DNA from: Pedinophyceae sp. YPF-701
Lineage: Eukaryota > Chlorophyta > Pedinophyceae
DNA: 64,000 bases
Direction: 5' to 3'
NCBI GenBank assembly: GCA_916048055.1
Contig: CAJZHL010000014.1
Location: forward strand, 372,001 to 436,000
Positions 23,494 to 33,809 of the stretch are shown here, piece by piece. Under the pieces are notes generated by a model. It was not told where the DNA came from. It did not search any database and saw only the letters and a list, made by a program, of their open reading frames with translations. A program made the position numbers and the translations under genes. The number at the start of each line of letters is the position of its first letter. Position 1 is the first letter of the stretch.

Positions 23494-24116
23494 TGCGCGC
23501 CTGTTCACGCTGCTGACCTATTACACGGCCCCGGGGCGGCTGTGCGGCGTGCTGTGTGGCCCGCGCGCGCGCGGACAGTGTGATCCGCGATGTCGACCTC
23601 CGTCGCCGATGTGCCAACGGACCACGCGCCCCCCCAACAGTGCGCGGCGGGAGGCCCCAGGGATGTCCACGGACGGGTTGTTTGCGGCGCAACCTGCGTG
23701 CTGCTCAGCGGCACGCGGGGGCGCGACTACCTCTGATGCGCTGTGACAGTCAGCACACAAGTCACCGGGGTGCTGCGACCCGGCTTGCGGACGCAGCCTC
23801 CATCGACAGCTGCCAAGTTGCGCTGTCGCGTCGCGACCTGACACGTGCCGGCGCGCTGCGCCGCCTGCCGCGTACTCGCGCCGTCCGGCAGCTGGCCGTC
23901 CTCCCCTGGAAGCCACATACGTGCCCCCGCTCCGCAGGTACACTGATGTTGCAGAGATGCAGGCGCACGCACAGTGGGCTTTGCGATCGGGACCTGGGAT
24001 GCGGTGACGCGATCTGATGCATGCAGCGCTCACATGCAGTGTGGTCTCGGCCGCGCAGCTACGACGTGCGAGGCCACGCTAGGCGCGTGTCGGACGTCTG
24101 TTGCACGCCCCCTTGC
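23494..24116. promoter_or_regulatory. Duplicated 5' flank of LRR gene A
   Basis: About 560 bp immediately upstream of gene A are nearly identical to the flank of gene B at 26377-26945, including small indels and single changes. They probably contain the promoter, copied with the gene. I see no defined motif. Confidence 0.55.
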
Positions 24117-24302
24117 TCACGTGCTATCGTCAGCCGCGCCCGTCGGTGCCAGGTCGACTGGCCGCCCGGTCATCCTAGAGAGCATGGCCTTCGCCCACTG
24201 CGCAGCGCGGCTGTCCTCCGTCATGTCGATCTTGTCGTTCACAAGATGAAAGACCCGCAGACGGGGCATCGAGACGACGCTGCCCTCGTCCCGCACAGCG
24301 TC

Positions 24303-24355
<53 letters not shown>

Positions 24356-24356
24356 C

Positions 24357-24403
<47 letters not shown>

Positions 24404-26376
24404 CGTCGTCGTGGTCGTCGTCATGCTCGGGCGCGGCCTGGACGTCTTCGTACGCGGCCTGGACGTCTTCGTACGCGGCCTGGACGTCTTCGAAGCTGTG
24501 GAAACGAACAACTTCGAGCGCCGGCAGCGATCCCGGCAGCCCTGACAGAATGCGCTCGTTTGCGGCGAGCTCTCGCAGGCGTGACACCGCCCCAGCCGGA
24601 ACGACTGTCACGTCGCTGGCAGACACGTCGAGCACCTCCAGCGCAGGCATGTGCTCCGGCAGCTTCGAAAAGTTGCTTGCCAGGGCGTCGAGGTTGACGA
24701 GCGCCATGGCGCTCGACTGCGGTAGGGGGTCGTCGCGTGCCAGGTTCCCGCAGCAGTTGACGTCCAGGACTTCCAGGCGACCCATCCCCCCGGGCAGACG
24801 GGAGATGCTTGATTCCTCCGCCTTGACGACGCGAACGTTGGCTGCGCTGCTCGCCGGCAGGAAGCCGTCGTTCAGCCATTTGCAGCGCTCCACGTCGAGC
24901 TCCTCGAGGGCCGACATCCCCTCGGGCAGCTGACGGAGGGAGCTGTCAGCCGCCTTGAGCTTCCGCAGCGCGCGGCCGCTCGACGCGGGCAAGCAGACCC
25001 TGTCGAGGTAGCGGCAGCCCTCGATGTCGAACACGGCAAGGCTGCTCATGCCCTCGGGGACGGAAGATAAGCCGCACAGGATCAGCTCCTCGATGCGTGG
25101 CGCGACGCTCGGCGGCAGCCAGTTGGCGACGGCCAGGGGCTTAATCCCGCACGCACTCACGTCGATGCACCGGAGGCCCGTCATGTCCGGCGTGATGAAC
25201 GAGCCTCCCAGCTCCAGGAAGCCGGACAGCCGCGCGATCGACGACGCCAGCTCCACGTCCGAGCCCGCCCACCAGTGCGGGCACGGGTCATTGCGCCCGG
25301 GCTGCACGTCCTGCGTCCAGCCGACCAGGCCCCGAGCAGGCTTGCCGCAGCCCCCCAGAGAGCCTCCGGACACCCTCTCGAAGAGCTTGGTCCCCACCCG
25401 CGTGCCCAGGTCGCGTCCCACCGCCGTCCAGCGCGCCGCCGAGCTGCTGTCCAGGACCGCCCACAGCATCGCCGACGACGTGGCGGCGAGGGCGACCTTG
25501 TCCGCGTCAGGCAGCCCGGCGACGGCCGGCCCGAGCAGCCCCAGCAGCGCGCACGTCTCGATCGCCGCGTCCTGCACCCTGCGCTCGCAACACATGCCAC
25601 GCGCTGGTGACGGTGAGGCCCGCCTGTGTGTGTGGTGCGCAGCACCGAGGCCGGCGGTCGCGGTGCCGGCAGCGAGGCGTGACGCGCGCGGCCGCCCGCC
25701 CGTCGTGCGAGCTGCTCACCTGGCCTCGCCGTCGTCGGCGCGCGGCATCTTGTGCGGCCTCGTCGGTGGAGCCTCTCCAGCCGCCTGCGCAGACACCGCA
25801 CGGGACGCGCACGTGTGACGTCCAGCACCGCACTCGACCACGCCAGCACCTCCCGGCCTGCATCAGCGTCGTCCCACAGCAACAAGCACTGCTACTCGAT
25901 CGCTGCCAACCACAGCGCGCACCTGGTCGGTCGCAGTGCATCGCCGGCCCGCCCCCAGAGGGAGCGGCGCCAGTACCGCGACGCCGTGTGTCTCGTGCGC
26001 GTCAGCGCCTGGCTCCCCGCCGGCCCCAGCGCCCCCTCCGCGCCCGGCCGCGACCGCCTGCTCCAGCGCAGCGTCCAGCGCTCTCGACAGGTCCCGCACG
26101 ACCGCGGGGAGGCGCGCGCGGCCCGCGACTGCGTGCTGCGCCGCCGCTGCCGCGTTGACGGCGGCCAGCACCGCACTCAGCTGCCGCTTCAGCGTCCCCT
26201 CCCACTCCTGCGGCGCACAGCACGCCCGCTCCGCGCTGAGACGAGCACACGCGAATGGCGGCGGTGCGAGGGCGTGTGGTGGAGTGCGGGCGCACCTGGA
26301 CGGCGCTCTGGGTAGCGAGCGGCTCGCGGAGCGGCTCAGGCGTCCCGGTATGGGGCGGAGTGTCCTCGTGCGGCAT
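24117..26376 (-). CDS. Leucine-rich repeat protein B with His-Asp repeat
   Basis: Paralogue of gene A with the same four exons: 26376-26296, 26207-25923, 25784-25720, 25578-24117; 630 residues. The N-terminal exons, introns and upstream flank are nearly identical to A, while the LRR region differs in sequence and repeat number. Intron 2 is 3 nt shorter than in A and carries an in-frame TGA relative to the exon 2 frame, which supports its being an intron. Near the C terminus the protein has three copies of EDVQAAY-like heptapeptides and then about 40 residues of almost only His and Asp, encoded by the microsatellite at 24298-24425. Function unknown; protein binding is inferred from LRRs. Confidence 0.82.
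24298..24425 (-). repeat. Coding (CAC/GAC) hexanucleotide microsatellite
   Basis: A run of gtcgtg units on the plus strand (His-Asp codons on the minus strand), with occasional extra GAC codons, sits in frame inside LRR gene B and is absent from gene A. Length is likely variable between strains. Confidence 0.9.
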
Positions 26377-27010
26377 TGCGCGCCTGTTCACGCTGCGGAC
26401 CTATAACACGGCCTCGGGGCGGCTGTGCGGCGTGCGATGTGGCCCGCGCGCGCGCGGACAGTGTGATCCGCGATGTCGACCGCCGTCGCCGATGTGTCAA
26501 CGGACCACGCGGCCCCCCACCAGTGCGCGGCGGGAGGCCCCAGGGATGTCCACGGACGGGTTGTTTGCGGCGCAACCTGCGTGCTGCTCAGCGGCACGCG
26601 GCGGCGCGACTACCTCTGATGTGCTGTGACAGTCAGCACACAAGTCGACGGGGTGCTGCGACCCGGCTTGCGGACGCAGCCTCCATCGACAGCTGCCAAG
26701 TTGCGCTGTCGCGTCGCGACCTGACACGTGCCGGCGCGCTGCGCCGCCTGCCGCGTACTCGCGCCGTCCGGCAGCTGGCTGTCCTCCCCTGGAAGCCACA
26801 TACGTGCCCCCCGCTCCGCAGGTACACTGATGTTGCAGAGATGCAGGCGCACGCACAGTGGGCTTTGCGATCGGGACCTGGGATGCGGTGACGCGATCTG
26901 ATGCATGCAGCGCTCACATGCAGTGCGGCCCCGGCCGCGCAGCTACGTCGCGCGTGGCCACGCCAGGCGCGTGTCGGGACGCGTGTTTCTGCAGTTGCGC
27001 AACCCCTGAG
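26377..27010. promoter_or_regulatory. 5' flank of LRR gene B and spacer
   Basis: This is the copy of the 23.5-24.05 kb flank up to about 26945, then unique sequence to the 3' end of the next minus-strand gene. No coding signal that differs between copies is seen. Confidence 0.45.
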
Positions 27011-28403
27011 TCATGTGCGAGCGAGCTCCGTGCTCGTCGGCGCGAGTGTCGCTCCCCGAGGGCGAGTCGCCGGCCGCATCCGGCGCGATCCTCGCGCCGC
27101 CATCACCGCCGCATCCCAATCTCCGGCTTGGTCTGCCTCATCCTCTCTCTCATAGTACTGCACCCTGGGTACGGGGTGTTCGACGTCATCGACGATCCGT
27201 CGCTTGACACCCGTCACCAGATCGACGTCCGCGGACACCGGGTGAAGGTCGCCCTGCAATTGCAACCGCAGCTGGCGGCGGGCGCTCTTTCGCTCGGGAC
27301 TTGGCAGAGATCTCTGTGCCATATGGCATGGGACAGCGCACACGGTGGGGGAGTGAGATCGTCGCGCGCACCTTGTCAGCGGTGCCGCAGGGCGCCATGC
27401 CGTTCGCAAGAGGGCCGCGGACGTCCAAGATCGCGGAGAGCGGGATCCCGACCTGCTCGCGAATCATGCCGGCAGACGTTGTCGCCCCGCGCACCTCGCG
27501 CGGCATCCGGTCGAGATCAACCAGGCCGCCTGTCAGGCGCTTGAGGTCCCGTGAGGCGAGGATCCTCGCGACGAGGATCCTGAAGCCCCCCGGGAGCGAA
27601 ACGTCCTCGACTGCACCAACCACAATGCACCAGTGGTCAAGTAGGAACCCGTCTCGCAGCACGAACCGGACGCGCACGTAGGCGCCGCGCTCGATGACCC
27701 AAGGCTCCCCGCCGTCGACCGTGACCTCGATCGGCGGGAAGTCGCCGAACTCGTCGACGACGGCCTGCCAGGTCGTCGGCAGCGTCGTCGACGTGCCGAG
27801 ACCGGCGTGCACGACGTCGCCGAGGTACACCCACATGCCGACCGGGGGCCGTGGCGCCGCCCCCGGGTCGCTCTGCGCAGGATCGACCGTGTGCACGATC
27901 GCCATTCCGTGAACTGGACGGAACAGACCAAACCAACCAGCGTCCGTGTTGCCGGTGCGTTTGCTGTCCAGCTCCCCCGCGTCGCCTGCGGAGGGCAGCG
28001 GCACGCGGCGCGAGGGGCTCGTCGCCGAAAGAAGTGGCGACGAGCACGTGCCCTCCGCCCGGAGCGCTGCGGCTTGGGCAGGCGGGACTGGCACGAGAGG
28101 CGGTGGCGGTGCAAAAACACCGCCGCTGGCCGGCAGTGGGGCCCCGACCTGCGCACCAGTGGTCGCACCGCGCCGCGCGATCGACGAAGCGGCCTGCGCG
28201 GCAGGCAGCGCCCGTACGACGCCCCGCCGCCGCGCGCAGTACGATGGCTCACCTGCGCGTGTGCCCCGAAACCATCTGTCAAGGGGCGATCCGGAGGACG
28301 TGTGCGGACGTCGCGTATCCCGGCCTTGGGCACACGGTCCACGACGAGAGGTCCGAGCGCCGACCTGTCTGCGGTCGTGCGCGACACAAACGCGCCGTGG
28401 CAT
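27011..28403 (-). CDS. Unknown protein, paralogue of the 32.0-32.9 kb gene (copy 1)
   Basis: I do not recognise the family. The last intron is supported: exon 28403-27372 ends GACAAG|GTGCGCG and exon 27253-27011 begins after TTGCAG, both phase 0. The shared domain includes EPWVIERGAYVRVRFVLRDG, then DHWCIVV, GGFRILVARIL and GGLVDLDRMP, and after the intron GVKRRIVDDVEHPVPRV. The other paralogue has matching blocks in the same order. Predicted mostly beta, no signal peptide or membrane span. The N-terminal 150 residues are Arg/Pro-rich and may be wrong: the frame is open upstream to 28685 and the ATG at 28403 is only one choice. Confidence 0.6.
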
Positions 28404-30201
28404 GAGAACCAAGGCTGGAAATCGCTGCCGCCGCGCATGCGAGGGCGCAGGGCGCGTTTCCCGACCGCATGCGACTTTTTCAAGGTATATAGATGGCGTT
28501 TCGTCGGGCCTGGGCGAGAGAGGGGCTCTCGCCCCGACGCGGTGGACGCGAACGTACAAACGGCCATTGCGGTCACCTGCCGCTGCCCGCCAGGGCCCGC
28601 CTCGCACGTGCCGCATCCAGATTCCACTTGTGGGCGGCTTGCGTGGACCACGACCGATGCCCGGCTCGCCCGAAGCTGCGCGCACGCACCACTACGCGCG
28701 GGGGATGAGAGGCGTGATGACAGGGCAGCGCGCGCGCGTGGCGGGGTGCGACGGTGGAGCAGTGGTGCTGGTCACGGGGACGCGAACCTGGCAGCAGAGA
28801 CCTCGCACGAGACCGCGGGTCACGAGCAGCGAGCAGGCCGCGAGCGCGCCCGAGGCGCTCGCATGGGGGAATGGCCAGCCTTGTCGCGGGAGCGCACGGC
28901 CCGCGCCAAGGCGACCACCCGCATGGCCATGAATGCAATGAAAGCGTCAGGGCGCGCCCAAGGACCGCGGCGAGGCTGGGGGTGTCTGGCCTGGAGGTGT
29001 GGCCGCAAGGGCCGGCGCGGGGACGCCGCCGCGCAGTCCCGGCGCTCTACAGCGCGGCCATCGCGGGCCGACGACCAAGTCTCCCATCCCGCGGACCCGA
29101 AAAGCCCCACACCGCGTGGAAGAGGACCTCGGGCCAACGGGGGAGGAGCCCGCAGGCAGCGCGGCGGAACAAGGAACCGCACTCGGAGCCCCTGCGGGAC
29201 CGCGGCGATGCTCATGCGCAGCCTCGGGGGGAAACTGTCCCCGGTGCGCGGCGCAGCCCGCTCTTTGCCCCGCGGGACGCGAGCTCACGCCCCTGCACGC
29301 CCCGCGTGACTTGCGCCCGACTGGAGCTGGCGCCCCCGACCAGCCCCAGAGCGCGCACCGGCCCGCCGCAGACATCGCGGGAGCCCGCGAGCACGCCACC
29401 CGCGCGCGCCCGCCCCCGCCGCATCCCCCGCGTCATCTCGCAGCGCTGCAGCCTGGTGACTTGCGGTCGCGCGCGCCTCGCGAATGCGGTGCACGCGGCC
29501 GCTTGTGCGGACCCTCGCGGCCCTGGTAGCCCGCAGGCCGCGCGCGACTCGCGTGCGCGGCGTGACTGTTTGCGATCGGTGCCTGACAGCTCCAATTCGA
29601 GGTCGTGCAGAGCCCGTGCCGGCGCGTGCGCCCACGCAGCGCAGCAGGCGCGTCGCTCGACGCCGGAGGACCGCGCTGGGCCGTCAAAATGCAGGTGTCG
29701 CCCGGAACAGGAGGTGCGGGGGGACCGGGGGCACGCCAGCGGGCGCGGGCTTGGTCGCGCGCTCCTGCGGGCCGGTGGTGGAGCGAGCCGAGGGTTGAGT
29801 GACGTCCATGCGCTCAGTCTGTAGCAAGCGCGACCTCGGGGGCGAAAAATCGGGGTATTGACCCTCGCGGCCGCTGCTGCAGCGGAGGGGTACCCAGGGG
29901 TCACATCAGGGCCGTTGTTTCCCGTCGCGGTGGCTGCAGCGTTGACCTAGCCGCCCAGCTGATCGCCTTGTTGTCTCATCGCAACAATGTTCATTTGGCT
30001 TTCCAGAGAGATAATGTTCGATCTCGTCGGGGTGCGCTCGCCCCGAGCCATGGAACAGCACGTTTACAGACTTCATTGTAATATACAAATTCCGCGTGGA
30101 GTAGGCAATAAATCTGCACTTGACAGTGTTTGTGGCTACATGCCCCGCTGGTGTCTGCCCGACGCAGGGGGGGGTGTATATGCCACGTCAGGGGGGGTGT
30201 C
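28404..30201. other. 1.8 kb GC-rich stretch without a supportable gene
   Basis: Several long open frames exist on both strands, but all are rich in Arg/Pro/Ala, lack recognisable motifs and have no splice-supported structure. From about 29950 to 30150 the base composition becomes notably more AT-rich before the tRNA gene. Confidence 0.4.
30177..30182 (+). promoter_or_regulatory. TATA-like element upstream of tRNA-His
   Basis: A tatat motif lies about 20-25 bp before the tRNA 5' end, where plant nuclear tRNA genes often carry one. It sits between two runs of G (about 30167-30174 and 30191-30197). Confidence 0.4.
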
Positions 30202-30272
30202 GCGCCCATAGTTCAGTGGTAGAACACCACGTTGTGGCCGTGGAGACCGCGGCTCAATTCCGCGTGGGCGCA
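30202..30272 (+). tRNA. tRNA-His (anticodon GTG)
   Basis: The full cloverleaf is visible: acceptor GCGCCCA pairs with TGGGCGC (30265-30271) and the discriminator is A. The D arm is GTTC/GAAC, the anticodon stem CCACG/CGTGG has loop TTGTGGC (anticodon GTG), and the T stem is CGCGG/CCGCG. The anticodon arm and following bases are the same as in plant nuclear tRNA-His as I recall it. No intron. The base before the gene is C, so the G at -1 needed by histidyl-tRNA synthetase would have to be added after transcription, as is usual in eukaryotes. Confidence 0.95.
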
Positions 30273-31996
30273 TGGCGTTTTGGTCATCAATGCCGCTCCT
30301 TTGCTGGGCTCCACTCCGCACGAGCACCCACCCCGCACGCTGGCCCACATGGCCGCCCCCCTGCGCCCGCTCGCCGCCGCCGCCCTGCGCCGCCGTCGCA
30401 CGCGCCCCGCCCGCGCTGCTCGGCATGCGACGCCTCTGCACAACGACCCAGCGCCGCGACGACAGCACACTCACACTCTCGCGTGCCGGGGAGCGCGCTG
30501 GCCGACCTCCGTCTAAAGCCGGCGGCGGCTGGGCCGCGCGTCGTTTTCGTGTGATGCACGACACCGCATGGGGTGTCCGAAGCGCACGGCAACGCTCCGA
30601 GACCAAACACCCCGCCATGGCCATGGAGGCGCTGCGCATGCCGGCACGCCGCCGTGCCGCCCGTTCCGAACGACGGAGAGGCTGGGCAGCGCTGCGCAGG
30701 GACGGAGTGCCGCCCCGCTTGCGTCGCCGTCCTCGTCGGCGGCGGATACAACGGGCCGAAGATTGCGGTGCTCGTCGCGGCGGGTCGCTGCTCAGGTGGC
30801 GCAACAACGCGAGGGACAGCGTGGAGCTGCGCGGCCGCGCACACTCGCTCCTCGAGCACGACGTGACGGCCAGGCGTCGCCGCGCAGAGGCTGCCCGCCT
30901 GGACAGGCACTGGGGCGTCGACACGCCCGCCAAAGGCTGCAACTCGCCTGCTGCGGAGTCCTCCTCGCACACGTCGCGTCGCGCCCGACCAAGGACCGTA
31001 GAGACGTCTCATCGACGCCCGGGCGCGGTGCGCGTCGCTCCTCTGCGCCCACGCAGCACGGGCGGGGGCGCTCAGTGTGCTGCTTCCTTCAGCCCGCCCC
31101 TGCCTCGCCAGCGCCCCCACCTGGCGGACCCGGCACCGCATCGGCACGTCCTGCGAAGGACCTGCTGGCAGCGCTGCAGCCAGACACCTGGCCCTCGCGT
31201 ACGAGGCCATGCGGCAGGGCAACCACCAGCCAGGCATCAACGGCCCTCCGCTGCGGTGCGGGACCGTGTGCGTGACGACGAGCTGCCCTCGGCCCAACGT
31301 AGTCCAGCTGCGTCACAAGCGCCGAAAGCAGCGCGGCACGCCGTGCGTGGCCGCGGGCGCACACTGGCATGGGAAACTGCTGCGTCGCGAAAAAACGCGG
31401 TCGGAAGGCCTCGCGGTCCGTCGCCGGGGCGCATGTGCGCCTCTATCAAGGTCTCTGCGTGATGTGCTGCGTGCGTGCGGCACAGCCGAGCCCCCACCAG
31501 GCCCGGCGGAGGGGCCTACTGCTGCCCTCACACCGAACCATCGCGGGCGGGCAGAGAGCGCAGTCCAGGCTCTGCCGCGCGACGCACTGGCGACCGTGGC
31601 GAGGGCCGGCGCGCAACGTCGCGGCAGTCGCCGATCGGCCCCGGGCCGCCCGCGACCCCTGTCCGACACGACCACCTGTCGCCCGACGCAGCCGACACGG
31701 GGGGGGTGTTGACCTCGTGGCTGAGCTGGAATGTCGGGCGGACTCCGCCCCCGAGAGCGCGAAACGCTTGCCTCGCTCCGTCCCACCGCGCCGCATCACA
31801 CTCCTCCTCTGATCTCTCCAGTCCGCGTGTGGGTGCGGACGGGTGCGCGGTCAGGTGTGCCGCGTCAGGCGACTGTTGCCAGCCCCGGACCTCACACGCG
31901 ACGCCGTCGCCGGCCCCCGCCGAAGCCTGGGGCGAGGGTCCTGGACGTCGTCAAGGACCCAAGTCCAGGCCAGCATCCGCTTGCGCCACGAGCTGG
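30273..31996. other. 1.7 kb stretch without a supportable gene
   Basis: Open frames on both strands are low-complexity Arg/Pro/Ala sequence. The only structure noticed is at about 31925-31955 (minus strand), where a short frame reads VLDDVQDPRPR. This matches the end of the last exon of the gene at 31997-32932 and is a possible duplicated exon remnant. Confidence 0.4.
30278..30281 (+). terminator. RNA polymerase III terminator
   Basis: A TTTT run starts 6 nt after the end of the tRNA-His gene. Confidence 0.6.
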
Positions 31997-32932
31997 CTAC
32001 TGGGTCTTAGGTCCCATATCCAGCATCTTCAGCCCCACCCACCACCTGGGACGAGGGTCCTGGAGGTCGTCGACCACCAGTCGACGCACGCCAGCAGCGA
32101 GGTCGAAGGCGACCGTGATGGGCAGCTGCACGGTGGTTTGAAAAAAGAAAAAACAGCTGTCAGGGGGGTGCCCGCCACGAGCGACGGTGGGGCGGTCGGG
32201 CACGCGCGCAGCAGCGTGCGATCGGCGTGTATCTCGTACCCAGTCGTCGAAACCGACCACGGGCGCCATGCCGTCCGTCGGGGCGCGCACGTCGGTGACG
32301 TCGCTGAGGGCTGCGGGCACCCGCTCCTCGATGAGCGCGGCACCGAACCCCGGCGAGGGCCCGTGCGGCTTGTCCCAGCCGACCCTGTCCGGGTCCACCT
32401 GCCCGCCGGACAGGCGCCGGGCGTCGAACGCGTCCGGGGCGCGTGCCACGATCAGCTCGTAGCCGCCCGGTGCCCCTTCTTTCGCGACCAAGGCGAGCGC
32501 GAGGCACCACTTGCTCACCCGCACTCCGTAGCGAAGCATGAATTCGACCAAGACCCACGATCCAGGCTGGATCGTCCACGGGCCGCCCTCGCCCACGGAG
32601 AGCTGAAAGGCCGGGAACGCCGACGGCACCGACATCTCGTCCATGAGCGCCGCCCACGTCACCGGGGGGTGACTCTCATCGGAGAGCCCCGCGTGGGCGA
32701 CGCACGACATGCTGGGCCGGTCGCATTCCACCACGCGCTGGCCATCCGCGTCCGTCGTTCTGTAGTACACGCGGGCATACCCGTCGTAACACAAGGCGAC
32801 CTCCGCGGTAACCCCAACGGGCTCGCCGCAGACCAGTGGCGAATTCCTCGGCACCATCGCCAGGACCACGACGTCGGTCCCGACCGGCAGCGACTCCAGC
32901 ACCGGGTACGGTGTTGTCCTTGCGCAGTCCAT
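31997..32932 (-). CDS. Unknown protein, paralogue of the 27.0-28.4 kb gene (copy 2)
   Basis: Same unrecognised family as copy 1. Exons 32932-32240 (ends GACTGG|GTACGAG) and 32125-31997 (after GTGCAG, preceded by a T-rich tract) join in phase 0; 273 residues from ATG MDCARTTPYP. Conserved blocks in order: VTWAALMDEM, GPWTIQPGSWVLVEFMLRYG, SKWCLALALV, GGYELIVARAP, LSGGQVDPDRV, and after the intron GVRRLVVDDLQDPRPR. The intron position is the same as in copy 1, which confirms common descent. The frame remains open about 190 bp upstream of this ATG with Pro-rich sequence like that of copy 1, so a further 5' exon is possible. No targeting signal seen. Confidence 0.68.
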   Translation of the reverse strand: MDCARTTPYPVLESLPVGTDVVVLAMVPRNSPLVCGEPVGVTAEVALCYDGYARVYYRTTDADGQRVVECDRPSMSCVAHAGLSDESHPPVTWAALMDEMSVPSAFPAFQLSVGEGGPWTIQPGSWVLVEFMLRYGVRVSKWCLALALVAKEGAPGGYELIVARAPDAFDARRLSGGQVDPDRVGWDKPHGPSPGFGAALIEERVPAALSDVTDVRAPTDGMAPVVGFDDWVRDTRRSHAAARVPDRPTVARGGHPPDSCFFFFQTTVQLPITVAFDLAAGVRRLVVDDLQDPRPRWWVGLKMLDMGPKTQ

Positions 32933-33809
32933 GGCCGATCGAACCGCCACCGCCAGGCTGAGGCCGGGCGGCGACACCACGGCCGCGGCGCTCTGCGGCG
33001 CCTGGGGAGGTGGCGTCGGCGGTTCCTCGCGGGCGGGACCTGCGGTGCACCGCGGGGCTCGAGCAGCCTCAGACAGCGGGCAGCCAGGAGATGCACGTAC
33101 GTGCTCGCGCGCTCACGCGGGTCCGCCCGCTTGAAGCGCGAGCACGATATTACCAGATCGCAAGGCCCGCTGCCGTGCTTGAGAGCGTGCCGCTGGGAGG
33201 ACGAGCGATGGAGTCGAACGCTTTCCATGCGAGATCGGAGCGGCCTGACAGCCGTGCCCCCGCTCAGACGACACCGCGGTCGTGTGTCACGCAACAGCGC
33301 GTCCGAACCGTGTCTCGCTGGCTCAGATCGCAATGCGACGCGGCGCGGGCGCGGAAAAGCAGAGCCTCCACACGAGACCGCGACTCGTGAGGCTGCCGAA
33401 CAGGGGCCTGGCGCGGCGCACCTGGCCCGTCTCCTGGCTTGGTCATTTGATGTGTTTGGTCGCTGCGGAGAGGCTCCCAGACGCACGCCACGGCGCGCGT
33501 TCTCTTGTGGACGCGCCTCCTGCGTCTTTTCTCGCGCTACGTGGCGCTGAACGATAGATCCACGGACCGCCACGGTGTCACGTGCCCAGCTGGCCCGGCC
33601 CGCAAACAGCTCCGGGCGGACGGACGGATGCACGCGCCGTGTCGACGTGGTTGACCGACCATGGAACAAAGTACCCCCCCCCGCGCAGACGACACCGCGG
33701 ATAGATCGGCGTTGGCTCGCACGCGCAGCGCCTGCTCTCGGCGTGCTCACACGCCGAGCATGGTGGCCCACGGCAGCTGAAACACCACGTCGAGAGCCAC
33801 CACGACATC
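32933..33809. other. Spacer, possible upstream exon of the minus-strand unknown gene
   Basis: The first ~190 bp next to the gene are open in frame and Pro-rich on the minus strand (TPPPQAPQ), without an ATG. The rest shows no gene. Confidence 0.35.

Larger units (their letters stand above)
21030..26985. repeat. Tandem segmental duplication (~2.9 kb unit) carrying the LRR genes
   Basis: Unit A spans roughly 21.1-24.05 kb and unit B 24.1-26.95 kb. The gcatgcagcgctcacatgca boundary sequence near 24017 recurs near 26901, with a weaker trace near 21027. Identity is very high over the 5' flank, exons 1-3 and the first part of exon 4, and drops in the repeat region. Confidence 0.85.

Noticed and set aside
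24298-24425. CRISPR-like array
   Set aside because: The repeat is a 6-bp unit without spacers, in frame within a gene; it is a coding microsatellite.
27807-29309. 500-residue plus-strand open frame
   Set aside because: It overlaps the minus-strand unknown gene whose blocks are conserved with its paralogue; the plus frame has no motif and is Arg/Gly-rich.
30136-30972. 278-residue minus-strand frame overlapping the tRNA
   Set aside because: Contains the complement of tRNA-His read as protein; no independent support.
31475-33550. 691-residue plus-strand open frame
   Set aside because: Antisense to the conserved minus-strand paralogue and of low-complexity composition; a product of high GC with few stops.
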